6,974 nt of DNA from Lachnospiraceae bacterium (GCA_024690425.1 JAILCT010000196.1:1-6974), one strand, 5' to 3'. Positions 1 through 6,318 are shown, counted from the first letter of the stretch. Numbers and translations: made by a program. Notes: generated by a model not told the origin, from the letters alone.

Positions 1-752
1 TCATCTGCCGGTATTTTGGAACTGATCCCGGCAAGCACCATATCCGCACAGGAAAATGCCAGCATAACTCCCGTGGCATTTCTTTTTATGCATGGGATCT
101 CCACCAGTCCTCCGACGGGATCACATACCAGTCCGAGCTGACTCGCTATTACGAGCGCACATGCATCAGCACATTGTCCGGGAGTTCCTCCCATAAGCTC
201 TACCAAAGCAGCTGCCGCCATTGCCGAAGCACTTCCGCACTCCGCCTGGCATCCGCCCTCTGCTCCGGCTATGCTCGCCCTTGACGCGATCACCATTCCG
301 AATGCTCCTGCCGTAAACAATGACATGATGGCATCCTTTTCTGGTACTCCCCTGTCCTCACACGTGGAGATAAGGCATCCGGGGATTATCCCGCAGGAGC
401 CGGCTGTGGGCGCTGCAACTATTCTGCCCATGGCGGCATTGCATCCGGATACGGATAATGCTCTTGACATGGCGCCGGCAAGAAATGAGCCGCAGAGTGA
501 CTTTCCCTTATCCGCATACTCCTTCATAAGGAAACCTTCCCCGCCTGTCAGCCCCGACATCGACTTTAAGTCCTTACTTCCCCCACTAATGACGGATTGT
601 TTCATGACCTCGAAATCGATCTCCATCTTTTCCCAGAGTTCAAGCTCGCTCTTGTCCATAGCAGCGGCCTGATCCCTCAGCACAACCGTACTTATCTTCT
701 CATTACTGCCGGTTGCCGCATCTACCAGTTCCTGTATAGATTCATACTTCAT
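1..752 (-). CDS. sdaAA: L-serine dehydratase, iron-sulfur-dependent, alpha subunit (partial, 3' end beyond window)
   Basis: This is the catalytic alpha subunit of the two-subunit [4Fe-4S] L-serine dehydratase, which deaminates L-serine to pyruvate and ammonia in the cytoplasm. I translated 250 codons from the ATG at 750-752; the frame stays open to the window edge, and the family is usually about 290 residues, so roughly 40 are missing. Visible signatures include SGGSKDLKSMSGLTGGEG (about 56-73), AAPTAGSCGIIPG (113-125), AGAEGGCQAECG (162-173) and CDPVGGLVEIPC (210-221). Cys168, Cys210 and Cys221 have the spacing (42, then 11) of the three cluster ligands known in one-chain bacterial serine dehydratases. 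The start overlaps the sdaAB stop as TAATG, with GGAGG just upstream inside sdaAB, which implies translational coupling and equal subunit output. It is the last visible gene of the reductase-sstT-sdaAB-sdaAA operon. I am sure of the family and of the start. Confidence 0.95.
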   Translation of the reverse strand, partial: MKYESIQELVDAATGSNEKISTVVLRDQAAAMDKSELELWEKMEIDFEVMKQSVISGGSKDLKSMSGLTGGEGFLMKEYADKGKSLCGSFLAGAMSRALSVSGCNAAMGRIVAAPTAGSCGIIPGCLISTCEDRGVPEKDAIMSLFTAGAFGMVIASRASIAGAEGGCQAECGSASAMAAAALVELMGGTPGQCADACALVIASQLGLVCDPVGGLVEIPCIKRNATGVMLAFSCADMVLAGISSKIPAD

Positions 753-1420
753 TACAGCCTCCGTATCAGAATAGCGTTTGTTACGTGATCTATCTTTCTT
801 ATATCCTCAATAAGGGTTTCCGGCGGAAGATTATCGGTCTCAATGGTCATGATCGCCTCCCCACCCTTTTCCTGTCTTGACAGGCTGAAGTTAGAAATGT
901 TTAAGTCCTCGTACTCCCAGTGCATCATGTTAGTCACATTTGCGATGACTCCCGGTTTATCCGTATGCATTACAAGGATGGTATTGCTGCTTCCGTTAAA
1001 GTCAACCTTCATGCCATTTACTCTGCTTACGATTATATTTCCCCCACCTATGCTGGAGGCAAGAACTTCACCCTTCTTTCCGTCAGCGGTTACAAAGTCT
1101 ATCCTTGCCGTATTGGGATGAGCACCCCTTATCTCCTCATTGGTAAAGGAAAAGTCAAGCCCGCGGGCCTTAGCAATATTCAGAGCATCCTTCACTTCGG
1201 GCGAATAACTGTGATAACCCATGATCCCGGCCAAAAGGGCCTTGTCGGTGCCGTGTCCTTTACCTGTCTTGGCAAAAGAACCGGAAAGAGTTATATTGGC
1301 CTTTACGGGATCTGCCCCGTCACAAAGCTTATTAACGACCCTTCCTATCCTTACCGCACCGGCAGTATGTGAACTGGAGGGCCCTATCATTACGGGACCG
1401 ATGATATCAAACACATTCAT
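752..1420 (-). CDS. sdaAB: L-serine dehydratase, iron-sulfur-dependent, beta subunit
   Basis: This is the beta subunit of L-serine dehydratase, 222 residues, a full-length size for the family. The N-terminal part carries the hallmark GPSSSHTAG (13-21), GSFAKTGKGHGTD (47-59), HPNT (101-104) and SIGGG (123-127). The C-terminal part from about 148 is an ACT domain (ILVMHTDKPGVIANVTNMM onwards), a fold that usually senses amino acids and may bind serine here. The ATG at 1418-1420 is preceded by AGGAG, which overlaps the end of sstT, leaving only 11 nt between the genes. The TAA stop shares its last A with the ATG of sdaAA. It works as a heteromer with SdaAA to make pyruvate and ammonia from serine imported by the neighbouring SstT. 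Nothing looks truncated or unusual. Confidence 0.96.
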   Translation of the reverse strand: MNVFDIIGPVMIGPSSSHTAGAVRIGRVVNKLCDGADPVKANITLSGSFAKTGKGHGTDKALLAGIMGYHSYSPEVKDALNIAKARGLDFSFTNEEIRGAHPNTARIDFVTADGKKGEVLASSIGGGNIIVSRVNGMKVDFNGSSNTILVMHTDKPGVIANVTNMMHWEYEDLNISNFSLSRQEKGGEAIMTIETDNLPPETLIEDIRKIDHVTNAILIRRL

Positions 1421-1431
1421 AGTGATTTCTC

Positions 1432-2685
1432 CTATATGTCAACCTTTGTCGTACCTCCAAGGAAGGTCGGCAGGCTTTTTCCCTTCTTTCTCCACTGGCT
1501 GTATTCAGCTGTTGCTGTGAACAGCACATCTCCCGAAGAATTCAGCGCGGTTTCAAAGGAATCCTGGATGACATTGATAATATAGCCCACTGCTACCATT
1601 TCCATTGCCGCATCCTGCGGTATCCCAAAAAGTGAGCACGCCATGGGGATGAGCAGCAGTGATCCTCCGGCTACTCCCGATGTTCCGCATGCTGCCAAAG
1701 TGGCAAGGAACGAAAGTATGACTGCTGACGGCAGATCGACATTAATGCCCATTGTATTTGCAGCTGTCATTGTCATAATGGTAATGACTACAGCCGCCCC
1801 GTCCATGTTGATGGTGGATCCTAAGGGTATCGATACCGAATACACGTCCTTATCAAGGCCCAGCTTTTTGCATAATTCGATATTTACAGGAATGTTCGCT
1901 GCCGATGATCGCATGAAGAAAGCCATGAAACCGCTTTCCCTTAAGCATCGGAAGACAAGGGGATAGGGGTTCGCCCGGATCATCAGGAATACAAGGATAG
2001 GGTTTATCACGAGTGACACAAAGAGCATGGTTCCCACAAGCAGTAACAGGAGCTTTCCGTAATCTATGAAAATAGACATACCGCTCTGGGATATGGTCTC
2101 ATATATAAGACCCATGATGCCGAAAGGCGCAAGGTTTATTATCCATGAAACAAGTTTAGAGAAAGCCTGGGACAGGTCGTTTATAACCGTTTTCGTTGCC
2201 TCGCCTGCCAGGCTCTTAAAGATGATCCCGAGAAGGACCGCCCAGAAAAGAATACTTACATAATTGGCTTCCGAAAGTGCCTGAACCGGGTTGCTCACCA
2301 TCCCAACCAGCAGATTCTTAAGCACCTCTCCGACTCCTGAGGGTGCCGAGCCCACATCGGCATTGCCTGTCAGCTTTACAGTAAGAGGGAACATAAAGCT
2401 TGCCACCACTGCTACCACACCGGCAATGAGTGTAGAAGCAAGATACAGGATGATCACAAGTGAGAACCTTCTGTCAAAACCTGTATTCCCCTGTGTCAGT
2501 GAAGAGATAACAAGAACGAAAACAAGGATTGGAGCCACTGATTTCAATGCTCCTACAAAAAGCTTTCCTAAGATCGGAAGCAGCGGCTTCCCGGGTATAA
2601 GAAGGCCAAGGAACACTCCTATAATAAGGCCCACAACGATGCGCAGTATCAGGCTTGTTTCATTGTACTTTTTGATTATTTTCAT
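1432..2685 (-). CDS. sstT: Na+/serine-threonine symporter SstT (DAACS family)
   Basis: This is an inner-membrane sodium-coupled importer of L-serine and L-threonine, 417 residues, matching the family length. It has multiple hydrophobic segments, starting at about 12-30, 43-62 and 76-99. It also has the family's re-entrant loop motifs: FFMRSSAANIPVN (256-268, serine-rich hairpin), STINMDGAA (290-298, the NMDG sodium/substrate motif) and GTSGVAGGS (334-342). DSFETALNSSGDVLFTAT (375-392) is typical of SstT rather than of the glutamate or aspartate carriers in the same family. The start at 2683-2685 has a strong AGGAGG five bases upstream. It begins 23 nt after the reductase stop and ends 11 nt before sdaAB. 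The pairing with serine dehydratase indicates serine uptake for deamination. Regulation is probably through the TetR-type operators upstream of the reductase gene. Confidence 0.94.
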   Translation of the reverse strand: MKIIKKYNETSLILRIVVGLIIGVFLGLLIPGKPLLPILGKLFVGALKSVAPILVFVLVISSLTQGNTGFDRRFSLVIILYLASTLIAGVVAVVASFMFPLTVKLTGNADVGSAPSGVGEVLKNLLVGMVSNPVQALSEANYVSILFWAVLLGIIFKSLAGEATKTVINDLSQAFSKLVSWIINLAPFGIMGLIYETISQSGMSIFIDYGKLLLLLVGTMLFVSLVINPILVFLMIRANPYPLVFRCLRESGFMAFFMRSSAANIPVNIELCKKLGLDKDVYSVSIPLGSTINMDGAAVVITIMTMTAANTMGINVDLPSAVILSFLATLAACGTSGVAGGSLLLIPMACSLFGIPQDAAMEMVAVGYIINVIQDSFETALNSSGDVLFTATAEYSQWRKKGKSLPTFLGGTTKVDI

Positions 2686-2708
2686 GGAGTCCTCCTTTTT
2701 ATATTTCT

Positions 2709-3848
2709 TTACGCTCTTCCCATTTTTGCAGCAAATTTCCTAAGCTCTTCAGGTATATGTATCGTCTGAGGGCAGACCTTTTCACAGCTATGACAGTTAA
2801 TACAGCATTCCGGCTGCTTATCTTCATCAACAGACATGAGGGCCATGGGCGCAATAAAATCACCTGATCCTGATATCATTGCTTCGTTGTAAAGCTTCAG
2901 AAGGAAAGGAATATCCAGCTTCTTCGGACATTTTGATACGCAATAATGACAGCCTGTACACGGAACGGTCGTCTTACTGATCATATCTGAAGCAATCTCC
3001 AGAATCTGCTTCATCTCGTCATTGTTAAGCGGTCTGTTCTCTTCATAGGTCCTGATGTTATCCTTTACCTGCTCAAGATCAGACATTCCGGACAAGGTAA
3101 CAGTCACACCGGGAATTGTCTGAAGAAAACGGAAGGCCCATGCCGGTATTTTCTCATCAGGTCTTAACGCCGCAAGTTTTTTACTGTATTCATCTGAAAG
3201 TGTCGCAAGCTGTCCTCCTCTAACAGGCTCCATGACCCATATAGGTATGTTCCATTTATCAAGAAGCTCAACTTTCTCTTTTGCATTCTGGAATTGATAG
3301 TCAAAATAATTCAGCTCGATCTGGCAGAATTCCATATCTTTGCCGTATGCATCCAGAAATCTTGTCATACAGTCGATATCACCATGTACTGAAAATCCAA
3401 GATGCTTTATTTTTCCGTTTTTCTTCTGTTCGATCAGATACTCATAGATACCATACTTCGGATCCAGATACTGATTGATATTCATTTCGCAAACATTATG
3501 GAACAGATAAAAATCAAAATAATCTACCCTGCATTTCTTCAACTGTTCCTCAAAGATTTCCTTAACCTTAGGCATATTTGAAAGGTCATATCCCGGAAAC
3601 TTGGATGCCAGATAAAAGCTCTCCCTTGGATAAGAATGAAGAAGCTCCCCCACCACAAGTTCCGAATTTCCACCATGATATCCATAAGCGGTATCATAAT
3701 AGTTGATGCCGTGTTCCATGCAGTATGCGATCATCTCGCGTGCCTTGTCAACATCGATCCTGCTGTCATTGCCGTCAATGACCGGAAGCCTCATATTTCC
3801 CATGCCAAGTGCCGAAAGTTTCATTCCCTGAAATTCGTTATAGATCAT
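2709..3848 (-). CDS. Aldo/keto reductase with C-terminal 2x[4Fe-4S] ferredoxin domain
   Basis: This is a predicted cytoplasmic oxidoreductase of 379 residues, with an AKR (beta/alpha)8 barrel followed by a bacterial ferredoxin-like domain. The expected catalytic tetrad is present: Asp52 and Tyr57 (DTAYGY), Lys83 (ASKFPGY) and His117 (YLFHNV). The C-terminal domain has two CxxCxxCxxxCP motifs: Cys297/300/303/307 (CTGCHYCVSKCP) and Cys349/352/355/359 (CINCHSCEKVCP). This is the common Fe-S-associated AKR type of anaerobes; the natural substrate is unknown. I chose the ATG at 3846-3848 because AAGGAG lies at proper spacing before it and the product then starts like other family members (MIYNEFQGMKLSALGMG). 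An in-frame ATG 25 codons earlier (3921-3923) has no ribosome site and belongs to a tetR-derived leader. It is the first gene of the serine operon and has its own promoter and operators. A role in serine metabolism cannot be inferred from sequence. Confidence 0.93.
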   Translation of the reverse strand: MIYNEFQGMKLSALGMGNMRLPVIDGNDSRIDVDKAREMIAYCMEHGINYYDTAYGYHGGNSELVVGELLHSYPRESFYLASKFPGYDLSNMPKVKEIFEEQLKKCRVDYFDFYLFHNVCEMNINQYLDPKYGIYEYLIEQKKNGKIKHLGFSVHGDIDCMTRFLDAYGKDMEFCQIELNYFDYQFQNAKEKVELLDKWNIPIWVMEPVRGGQLATLSDEYSKKLAALRPDEKIPAWAFRFLQTIPGVTVTLSGMSDLEQVKDNIRTYEENRPLNNDEMKQILEIASDMISKTTVPCTGCHYCVSKCPKKLDIPFLLKLYNEAMISGSGDFIAPMALMSVDEDKQPECCINCHSCEKVCPQTIHIPEELRKFAAKMGRA

Positions 3849-3881
3849 ACTCTTCTCCTTCCGCTTTTCTATCTGTTGATC

Positions 3882-3923
3882 CTGTTTGTCAGTCACTGCT
3901 GTGTACGGATATATACCAAACAT
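3882..3923 (-). pseudogene. Remnant of a second tetR gene (14 codons) in the reductase leader
   Basis: These 42 nt encode MFGIYPYTAVTDKQ, identical to residues 164-177 of the intact TetR protein (5136-5177). The DNA matches at 34 of 42 positions, and all eight differences are silent third-position changes in eight different codons. The similarity stops after the CAG codon. On the 5' side, only five bases (GAAAC, 3924-3928) separate it from a 52-nt block homologous to the tetR promoter. In tetR the same two blocks are 507 nt apart. I infer a paralogous tetR that diverged under protein-level selection and later lost about 500 nt internally. ATGTTGG in the tetR leader and ATGTTTGG in this block could have been deletion endpoints. 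The frame runs open into the reductase gene, but no ribosome site precedes this ATG. A translated leader peptide is the alternative. Confidence 0.75.
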
Positions 3924-3932
3924 GTTTCATTC

Positions 3933-3945
3933 TGACGTCGTGTCA
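3933..3945 (-). promoter_or_regulatory. TetR-type operator at +1 of the reductase promoter
   Basis: The minus strand reads TGACACGACGTCA, with palindromic TGAC/GTCA arms. It matches the two boxes upstream of tetR in 12 of 13 positions each. It covers the predicted transcription start, where bound repressor would block initiation. Binding by the neighbouring TetR protein is inferred from the shared motif. Confidence 0.75.
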
Positions 3946-3951
3946 ATTAAA

Positions 3952-3980
3952 ATTATAGCCATATTTCTGCGTCGTTTCAA
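3952..3980 (-). promoter_or_regulatory. Promoter of the reductase-sstT-sdaAB-sdaAA operon
   Basis: The minus strand reads TTGAAA (3975-3980), 17 nt, then TATAAT (3952-3957), a near-consensus housekeeping sigma promoter. Transcription would start near 3945, giving a leader of roughly 97 nt before the reductase ATG. The -35 begins only 16 bases after the amidase stop, and I see no terminator between, so readthrough from the tetR-amidase unit is possible. Confidence 0.85.
3967..3979 (-). promoter_or_regulatory. Decayed distal operator on the reductase -35
   Basis: In the ungapped promoter alignment this position corresponds to the perfect tetR box at 5723-5735. It reads TGAAACGACGCAG, retaining 8 of 13 bases, and the GTCA arm is lost. 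It keeps the same 34-bp offset from the proximal box. It may be a weak site or no longer functional. Confidence 0.5.
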
Positions 3981-3996
3981 GATAATTTGAATATTT

Positions 3997-5025
3997 TTAT
4001 TCACTGCTATCCTTTTCCTTCTCTATGTCTGTATACAGTTCTCGGATCCCTTGGACCAAGGCCGCTGCCATCCCGGAAAGCGTTGCATCATCATGGGGCG
4101 ATGCTGCATTTCCGAGTTCGATATCAATCGAAGGAACTGTACTGTATGACATCTGAGTCAGATCGATCGCCATATGACCGCTGCCGTTTATCTTGTATCC
4201 TCTCTCCGCCAGAGCATCAATGAGCGTCTGTCCGAGCCTGTCATGTTCCTGCCAGAAGGATGCGACCGGTTCCATATCCTTGATCTGATCCGGCACACTT
4301 ACATAAAAGCATCCTTTGTCATATGTTAATCCGTCACCATCCCAGTGAAGCGATATCATACAGTCCGCAACATTGTTACACATAACGGTTCTCGCAATGT
4401 TGTCAAACTGCTCATCCTCTTCATCTCTTACAAGCAGTACATCGAATCCCTCGGTAAGAAGTTCGTCTCTGAGAAGTTCTGCCATGCGAAGCGTTACAGC
4501 GGCTTCTGTTGTGCCGTCTGCAAATCTCATGCCGCCCGAGACTGCCGGCGCCATTACGGCTCCTGCCTGTGTAGTGCCTCCCGTGACCTTCGGGGTCTTA
4601 TCGGGATGACAGTACGTCTTTTTGCTCTCACCGCCTTTTGTTCCATGTCCGGCATTGACACCGATAATCACATCATTTCTGTTATCACTCGCACGATACA
4701 GTTTTGCCGAACCGGAATTGATCACGGAATAATCCGCATATTCCCATGATGGGTCAAATTCCACATCCTCACTGTATCCGGATGGATACTTCTTGTCTGC
4801 TTTCTTTCCCGTGTTCTTGTCACTGCCTTTTTGCGGATCTTCCGGATCAGACTCATTCGTATCGTTGAACTCACTGATGTCCTCGTCATTGATGTCTTTG
4901 CAGACGATTATGATGTCACCTTCGTCATCCGGATTATTCATCTGAACCGGTTTTGATGATGCAGCACATCCTGTCAGGATACTCAGTGCAAATACACCCA
5001 GCACAGTAAGCAGAATCTTTTTCAT
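3997..5025 (-). CDS. N-acetylmuramoyl-L-alanine amidase (Amidase_3), predicted lipoprotein
   Basis: This is a predicted cell-wall hydrolase that cleaves the bond between N-acetylmuramic acid and L-alanine of peptidoglycan, outside the membrane. It has 342 residues. The N-terminus is a lipoprotein signal with lipobox LTGC and Cys20 as the lipidated residue. An acidic, Asp/Glu/Lys-rich low-complexity linker (about 31-80) would span part of the wall. The zinc amidase domain follows: His127 (VNAGHGTKGG), Glu174 (GTTEAAVTL), His227 (ISLHWDG) and catalytic Glu303 (IDIELGN). Between His127 and Glu174 there are 47 residues, longer than in compact Amidase_3 members, with a Gly/Thr/Ala-rich insert. The ATG at 5023-5025 has AAAGG upstream. 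It begins 23 nt after tetR with no terminator between, so it is probably co-transcribed and TetR-controlled. Whether it serves daughter-cell separation, sporulation or remodelling cannot be told from sequence. Confidence 0.92.
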   Translation of the reverse strand: MKKILLTVLGVFALSILTGCAASSKPVQMNNPDDEGDIIIVCKDINDEDISEFNDTNESDPEDPQKGSDKNTGKKADKKYPSGYSEDVEFDPSWEYADYSVINSGSAKLYRASDNRNDVIIGVNAGHGTKGGESKKTYCHPDKTPKVTGGTTQAGAVMAPAVSGGMRFADGTTEAAVTLRMAELLRDELLTEGFDVLLVRDEEDEQFDNIARTVMCNNVADCMISLHWDGDGLTYDKGCFYVSVPDQIKDMEPVASFWQEHDRLGQTLIDALAERGYKINGSGHMAIDLTQMSYSTVPSIDIELGNAASPHDDATLSGMAAALVQGIRELYTDIEKEKDSSE

Positions 5026-5048
5026 AATAAGCCTTTCATGATATCTTT

Positions 5049-5666
5049 TTACAAAAGCTTTAACAGACAGTTATTTGTTATCTCAAAAACGGACTGATAT
5101 ACATAGTCCACATTTGCCTCTTTCATAGCTTCCCTCTGCTTATCCGTTACAGCTGTATAAGGATATATTCCAAACATAAATGGGAAAAATACATATATAA
5201 AATCCTGAATCTCCTGATCCGGTTTCTTGGGACAGAACTTAGCAAGAATCCTGCGTATGTTCTTCATGGACTCACCATAAGCCTCCTTGAAGGATGTCAG
5301 AATTTCAGATCTGCTGTTTTCTTCCATGTCGTAGTTATTCATGGCAAGTAGTTTTAGAAGCTGTTGTCTGTTTGCTATGGATGATGCCAGCTTTTCAGCC
5401 AATTGCTCTCTGGTAAGCTTTTCATTATCCCGAAGAATAGATTGTAATTCCTCATTCCAACGAATGTACTCCCTTTCAAAAAGAGCCAGAAATATCTCCT
5501 CTTTTGTCTGATAGTAGTTATATATAGTCGGTCTCGAGAAAGATGTCTCGTTTCCGATTTCTTTAAGTGTGATGTCCTTAAAGCTCATGGTCTGATACAG
5601 TTTCTCGCAGGCACTTATGATTTCTTCTTTTCTTGCTGCGGTTCTTTCCGGTGATCCTTTTGGCAT
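5049..5666 (-). CDS. TetR/AcrR-family transcriptional repressor (probably autoregulated)
   Basis: This is a 205-residue one-component DNA-binding regulator. The N-terminal TetR helix-turn-helix is clear: ARKEEIISACEKLY (11-24), DITLKEIGNETSFSRPTIYNYYQTKEEIF (31-59). The rest is an all-helical ligand-binding and dimerisation domain whose ligand cannot be predicted. I chose the ATG at 5664-5666 because GGAGG stands five bases before it. The longer frame starts with TTG inside the operator, at the predicted transcription start, and is unlikely. Two TGACnCGAnGTCA boxes sit on its own -35 and +1, the layout expected for autorepression. A matching box lies upstream of the reductase-serine operon. 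The amidase lipoprotein follows 23 nt downstream. Residues 164-177 (MFGIYPYTAVTDKQ) recur as a silent-site-diverged fragment in the reductase leader, evidence of a lost paralogue. Confidence 0.93.
   Translation of the reverse strand: MPKGSPERTAARKEEIISACEKLYQTMSFKDITLKEIGNETSFSRPTIYNYYQTKEEIFLALFEREYIRWNEELQSILRDNEKLTREQLAEKLASSIANRQQLLKLLAMNNYDMEENSRSEILTSFKEAYGESMKNIRRILAKFCPKKPDQEIQDFIYVFFPFMFGIYPYTAVTDKQREAMKEANVDYVYQSVFEITNNCLLKLL
5136..5177 (-). repeat. tetR segment duplicated in the reductase leader
   Basis: These are codons 164-177 of tetR, the intact partner of the fragment at 3882-3923. The copies share 34 of 42 bases and an identical 14-residue translation. Beyond this segment the downstream tetR sequence (REAMKEANVDY onwards) is not found in the leader. 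Confidence 0.8.
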
Positions 5667-5688
5667 ATCTACCTCCAACATATTATTC

Positions 5689-5701
5689 TGACTTCGTGTC
5701 A
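5689..5701 (-). promoter_or_regulatory. TetR-type operator at +1 of tetR
   Basis: The minus strand reads TGACACGAAGTCA, with TGAC/GTCA arms. It overlaps the predicted transcription start of tetR. Its centre is 34 bp from the second box, about three helical turns, so two dimers could bind the same face or cooperate. Confidence 0.78.
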
Positions 5702-5707
5702 ATACAA

Positions 5708-5736
5708 ATTATAATCACTTTTTGACATCGTGTCAA
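5708..5736 (-). promoter_or_regulatory. Consensus promoter of the tetR-amidase operon
   Basis: The minus strand reads TTGACA (5731-5736), 17 nt, then TATAAT (5708-5713), both hexamers perfect. Transcription would start near 5701, giving a leader of about 35 nt. A promoter this strong makes sense only if it is tightly repressed, consistent with the two overlapping operators. It begins 18 nt after the T-tract of the upstream terminator. Confidence 0.9.
5723..5735 (-). promoter_or_regulatory. TetR-type operator on the tetR -35
   Basis: The minus strand reads TGACACGATGTCA, a perfect palindrome with arms TGACA/TGTCA around CGA. The -35 hexamer TTGACA is one arm of the palindrome, so repressor binding would directly exclude RNA polymerase. 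It is the best-formed box in the window and a good consensus for the motif. Confidence 0.8.
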
Positions 5737-5754
5737 TAAGCTTTCCACAGGCTC

Positions 5755-5786
5755 AAAAAAACGCATAAACCATATTGTTTATGCGT
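5755..5786 (-). terminator. Intrinsic terminator of the VOC-phosphatase operon
   Basis: On the minus strand a perfect 10-bp stem (ACGCATAAAC, 5777-5786, with GTTTATGCGT, 5761-5770) and 6-nt loop are followed by a run of six T (5755-5760). The phosphatase stop TAA (5779-5781) lies inside the first arm. The hairpin insulates the strong tetR promoter that begins 18 nt downstream. Confidence 0.9.
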
Positions 5787-6318
5787 CTTCTGCTATGACA
5801 CATTCTCCGTTCTTAAACTTCACGGAAGAATTTTCTATCCTGAATCCGGCTTTTTTCATCTCCTGTAATAAAGTATGCATATAAAATCCATGTGTAACAA
5901 CAGCTGCGTCCATGCCATCTTTGCTGATCAAATCTATAAATTCTTTTGCACGCTTTCTCGTTTGTCTGTATCCCTCAACTTGCCTTTTACAATTAATAAC
6001 CCACTGCAAACGTCCGGCCAGATTCCAAAACCATAGAGGCATATTTATTTTTGTATCGAAGCTCGACTTAAGCGGGACTTCATTTATAAGCCCGGATTCA
6101 AAGTATGTTTCTCCCGGAAACAGTATTTCGGCTGTATCCTTACTTCTGGATAATTCACTGACATGAATTCTCCGGTATGCGATCTGAGGGATACTATAAG
6201 TAACGTTTTTTATTGGAGAATGATCATACTCTATACACTCTGAATCGAATTTTCCGGATGTACATCGCCGGCTCCAGTTAAAATTCACTTCTGCATGTCT
6301 TATAATAGCTACTCTCAT
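5779..6318 (-). CDS. Histidine phosphatase (phosphoglycerate mutase-like) superfamily protein
   Basis: This is a 179-residue protein of the branch that uses a phosphohistidine intermediate. The catalytic set is complete: Arg7-His8 in IIRHAE, Arg58 in SRSKDTAE, Glu80 in LINEVPL (the proton donor position) and His143 in VVTHGFYM. It is somewhat shorter than cofactor-dependent phosphoglycerate mutases and lacks their extended substrate loops, so a small-molecule or phosphoprotein phosphatase is more likely; the substrate is unknown. The ATG at 6316-6318 is 15 nt after the VOC gene stop, and the ribosome site is weak, so translation may depend on the upstream gene. The last codons and stop form one arm of the terminator, so gene end and transcript end coincide. 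Confidence 0.88.
   Translation of the reverse strand: MRVAIIRHAEVNFNWSRRCTSGKFDSECIEYDHSPIKNVTYSIPQIAYRRIHVSELSRSKDTAEILFPGETYFESGLINEVPLKSSFDTKINMPLWFWNLAGRLQWVINCKRQVEGYRQTRKRAKEFIDLISKDGMDAAVVTHGFYMHTLLQEMKKAGFRIENSSVKFKNGECVIAEDA

Larger units (their letters stand above)
3929..3980 (-). repeat. Diverged copy of the tetR promoter-operator region
   Basis: Read on the minus strand, this 52-nt block aligns without gaps to 5685-5736, upstream of tetR. I count 41 identities; differences fall mainly in the spacer and in the distal operator. Both copies run from the -35 hexamer through TATAAT to GTCAGAAT. Their flanks on the upstream side (3981 onwards, 5737 onwards) are not similar. With the 14-codon tetR fragment just downstream, it defines the two ends of a duplicated tetR locus. 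Confidence 0.8.
5685..5736 (-). repeat. tetR promoter-operator region, partner of the copy at 3929-3980
   Basis: This 52-nt block runs from the -35 hexamer to GTCAGAAT and aligns without gaps (41/52) with the block upstream of the aldo/keto reductase gene. It is probably the more intact copy, since both operator palindromes are preserved here. Confidence 0.8.

Noticed and set aside
271..1520. Plus-strand open frames across sdaAA and sdaAB
   Set aside because: They are antisense to well-conserved enzymes, have low-complexity or motif-free products and lack ribosome sites.
1643..2743. Plus-strand open frames across sstT
   Set aside because: They mirror a clear transporter gene on the other strand and encode nothing recognisable.
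3846..3923. Longer reductase start at the ATG 3921-3923, adding 25 residues
   Set aside because: No ribosome site precedes it, the added residues copy the TetR interior and then turn into a charged stretch, and a good AAGGAG precedes the later ATG.
3987..4749. Plus-strand open frames across the amidase
   Set aside because: They overlap the conserved zinc-ligand region of the amidase on the opposite strand; compositions are serine-rich shadows.
5664..5702. Longer tetR start at TTG 5700-5702
   Set aside because: It lies inside the operator at the predicted transcription start and has no ribosome site; GGAGG is correctly spaced for the ATG at 5664-5666.
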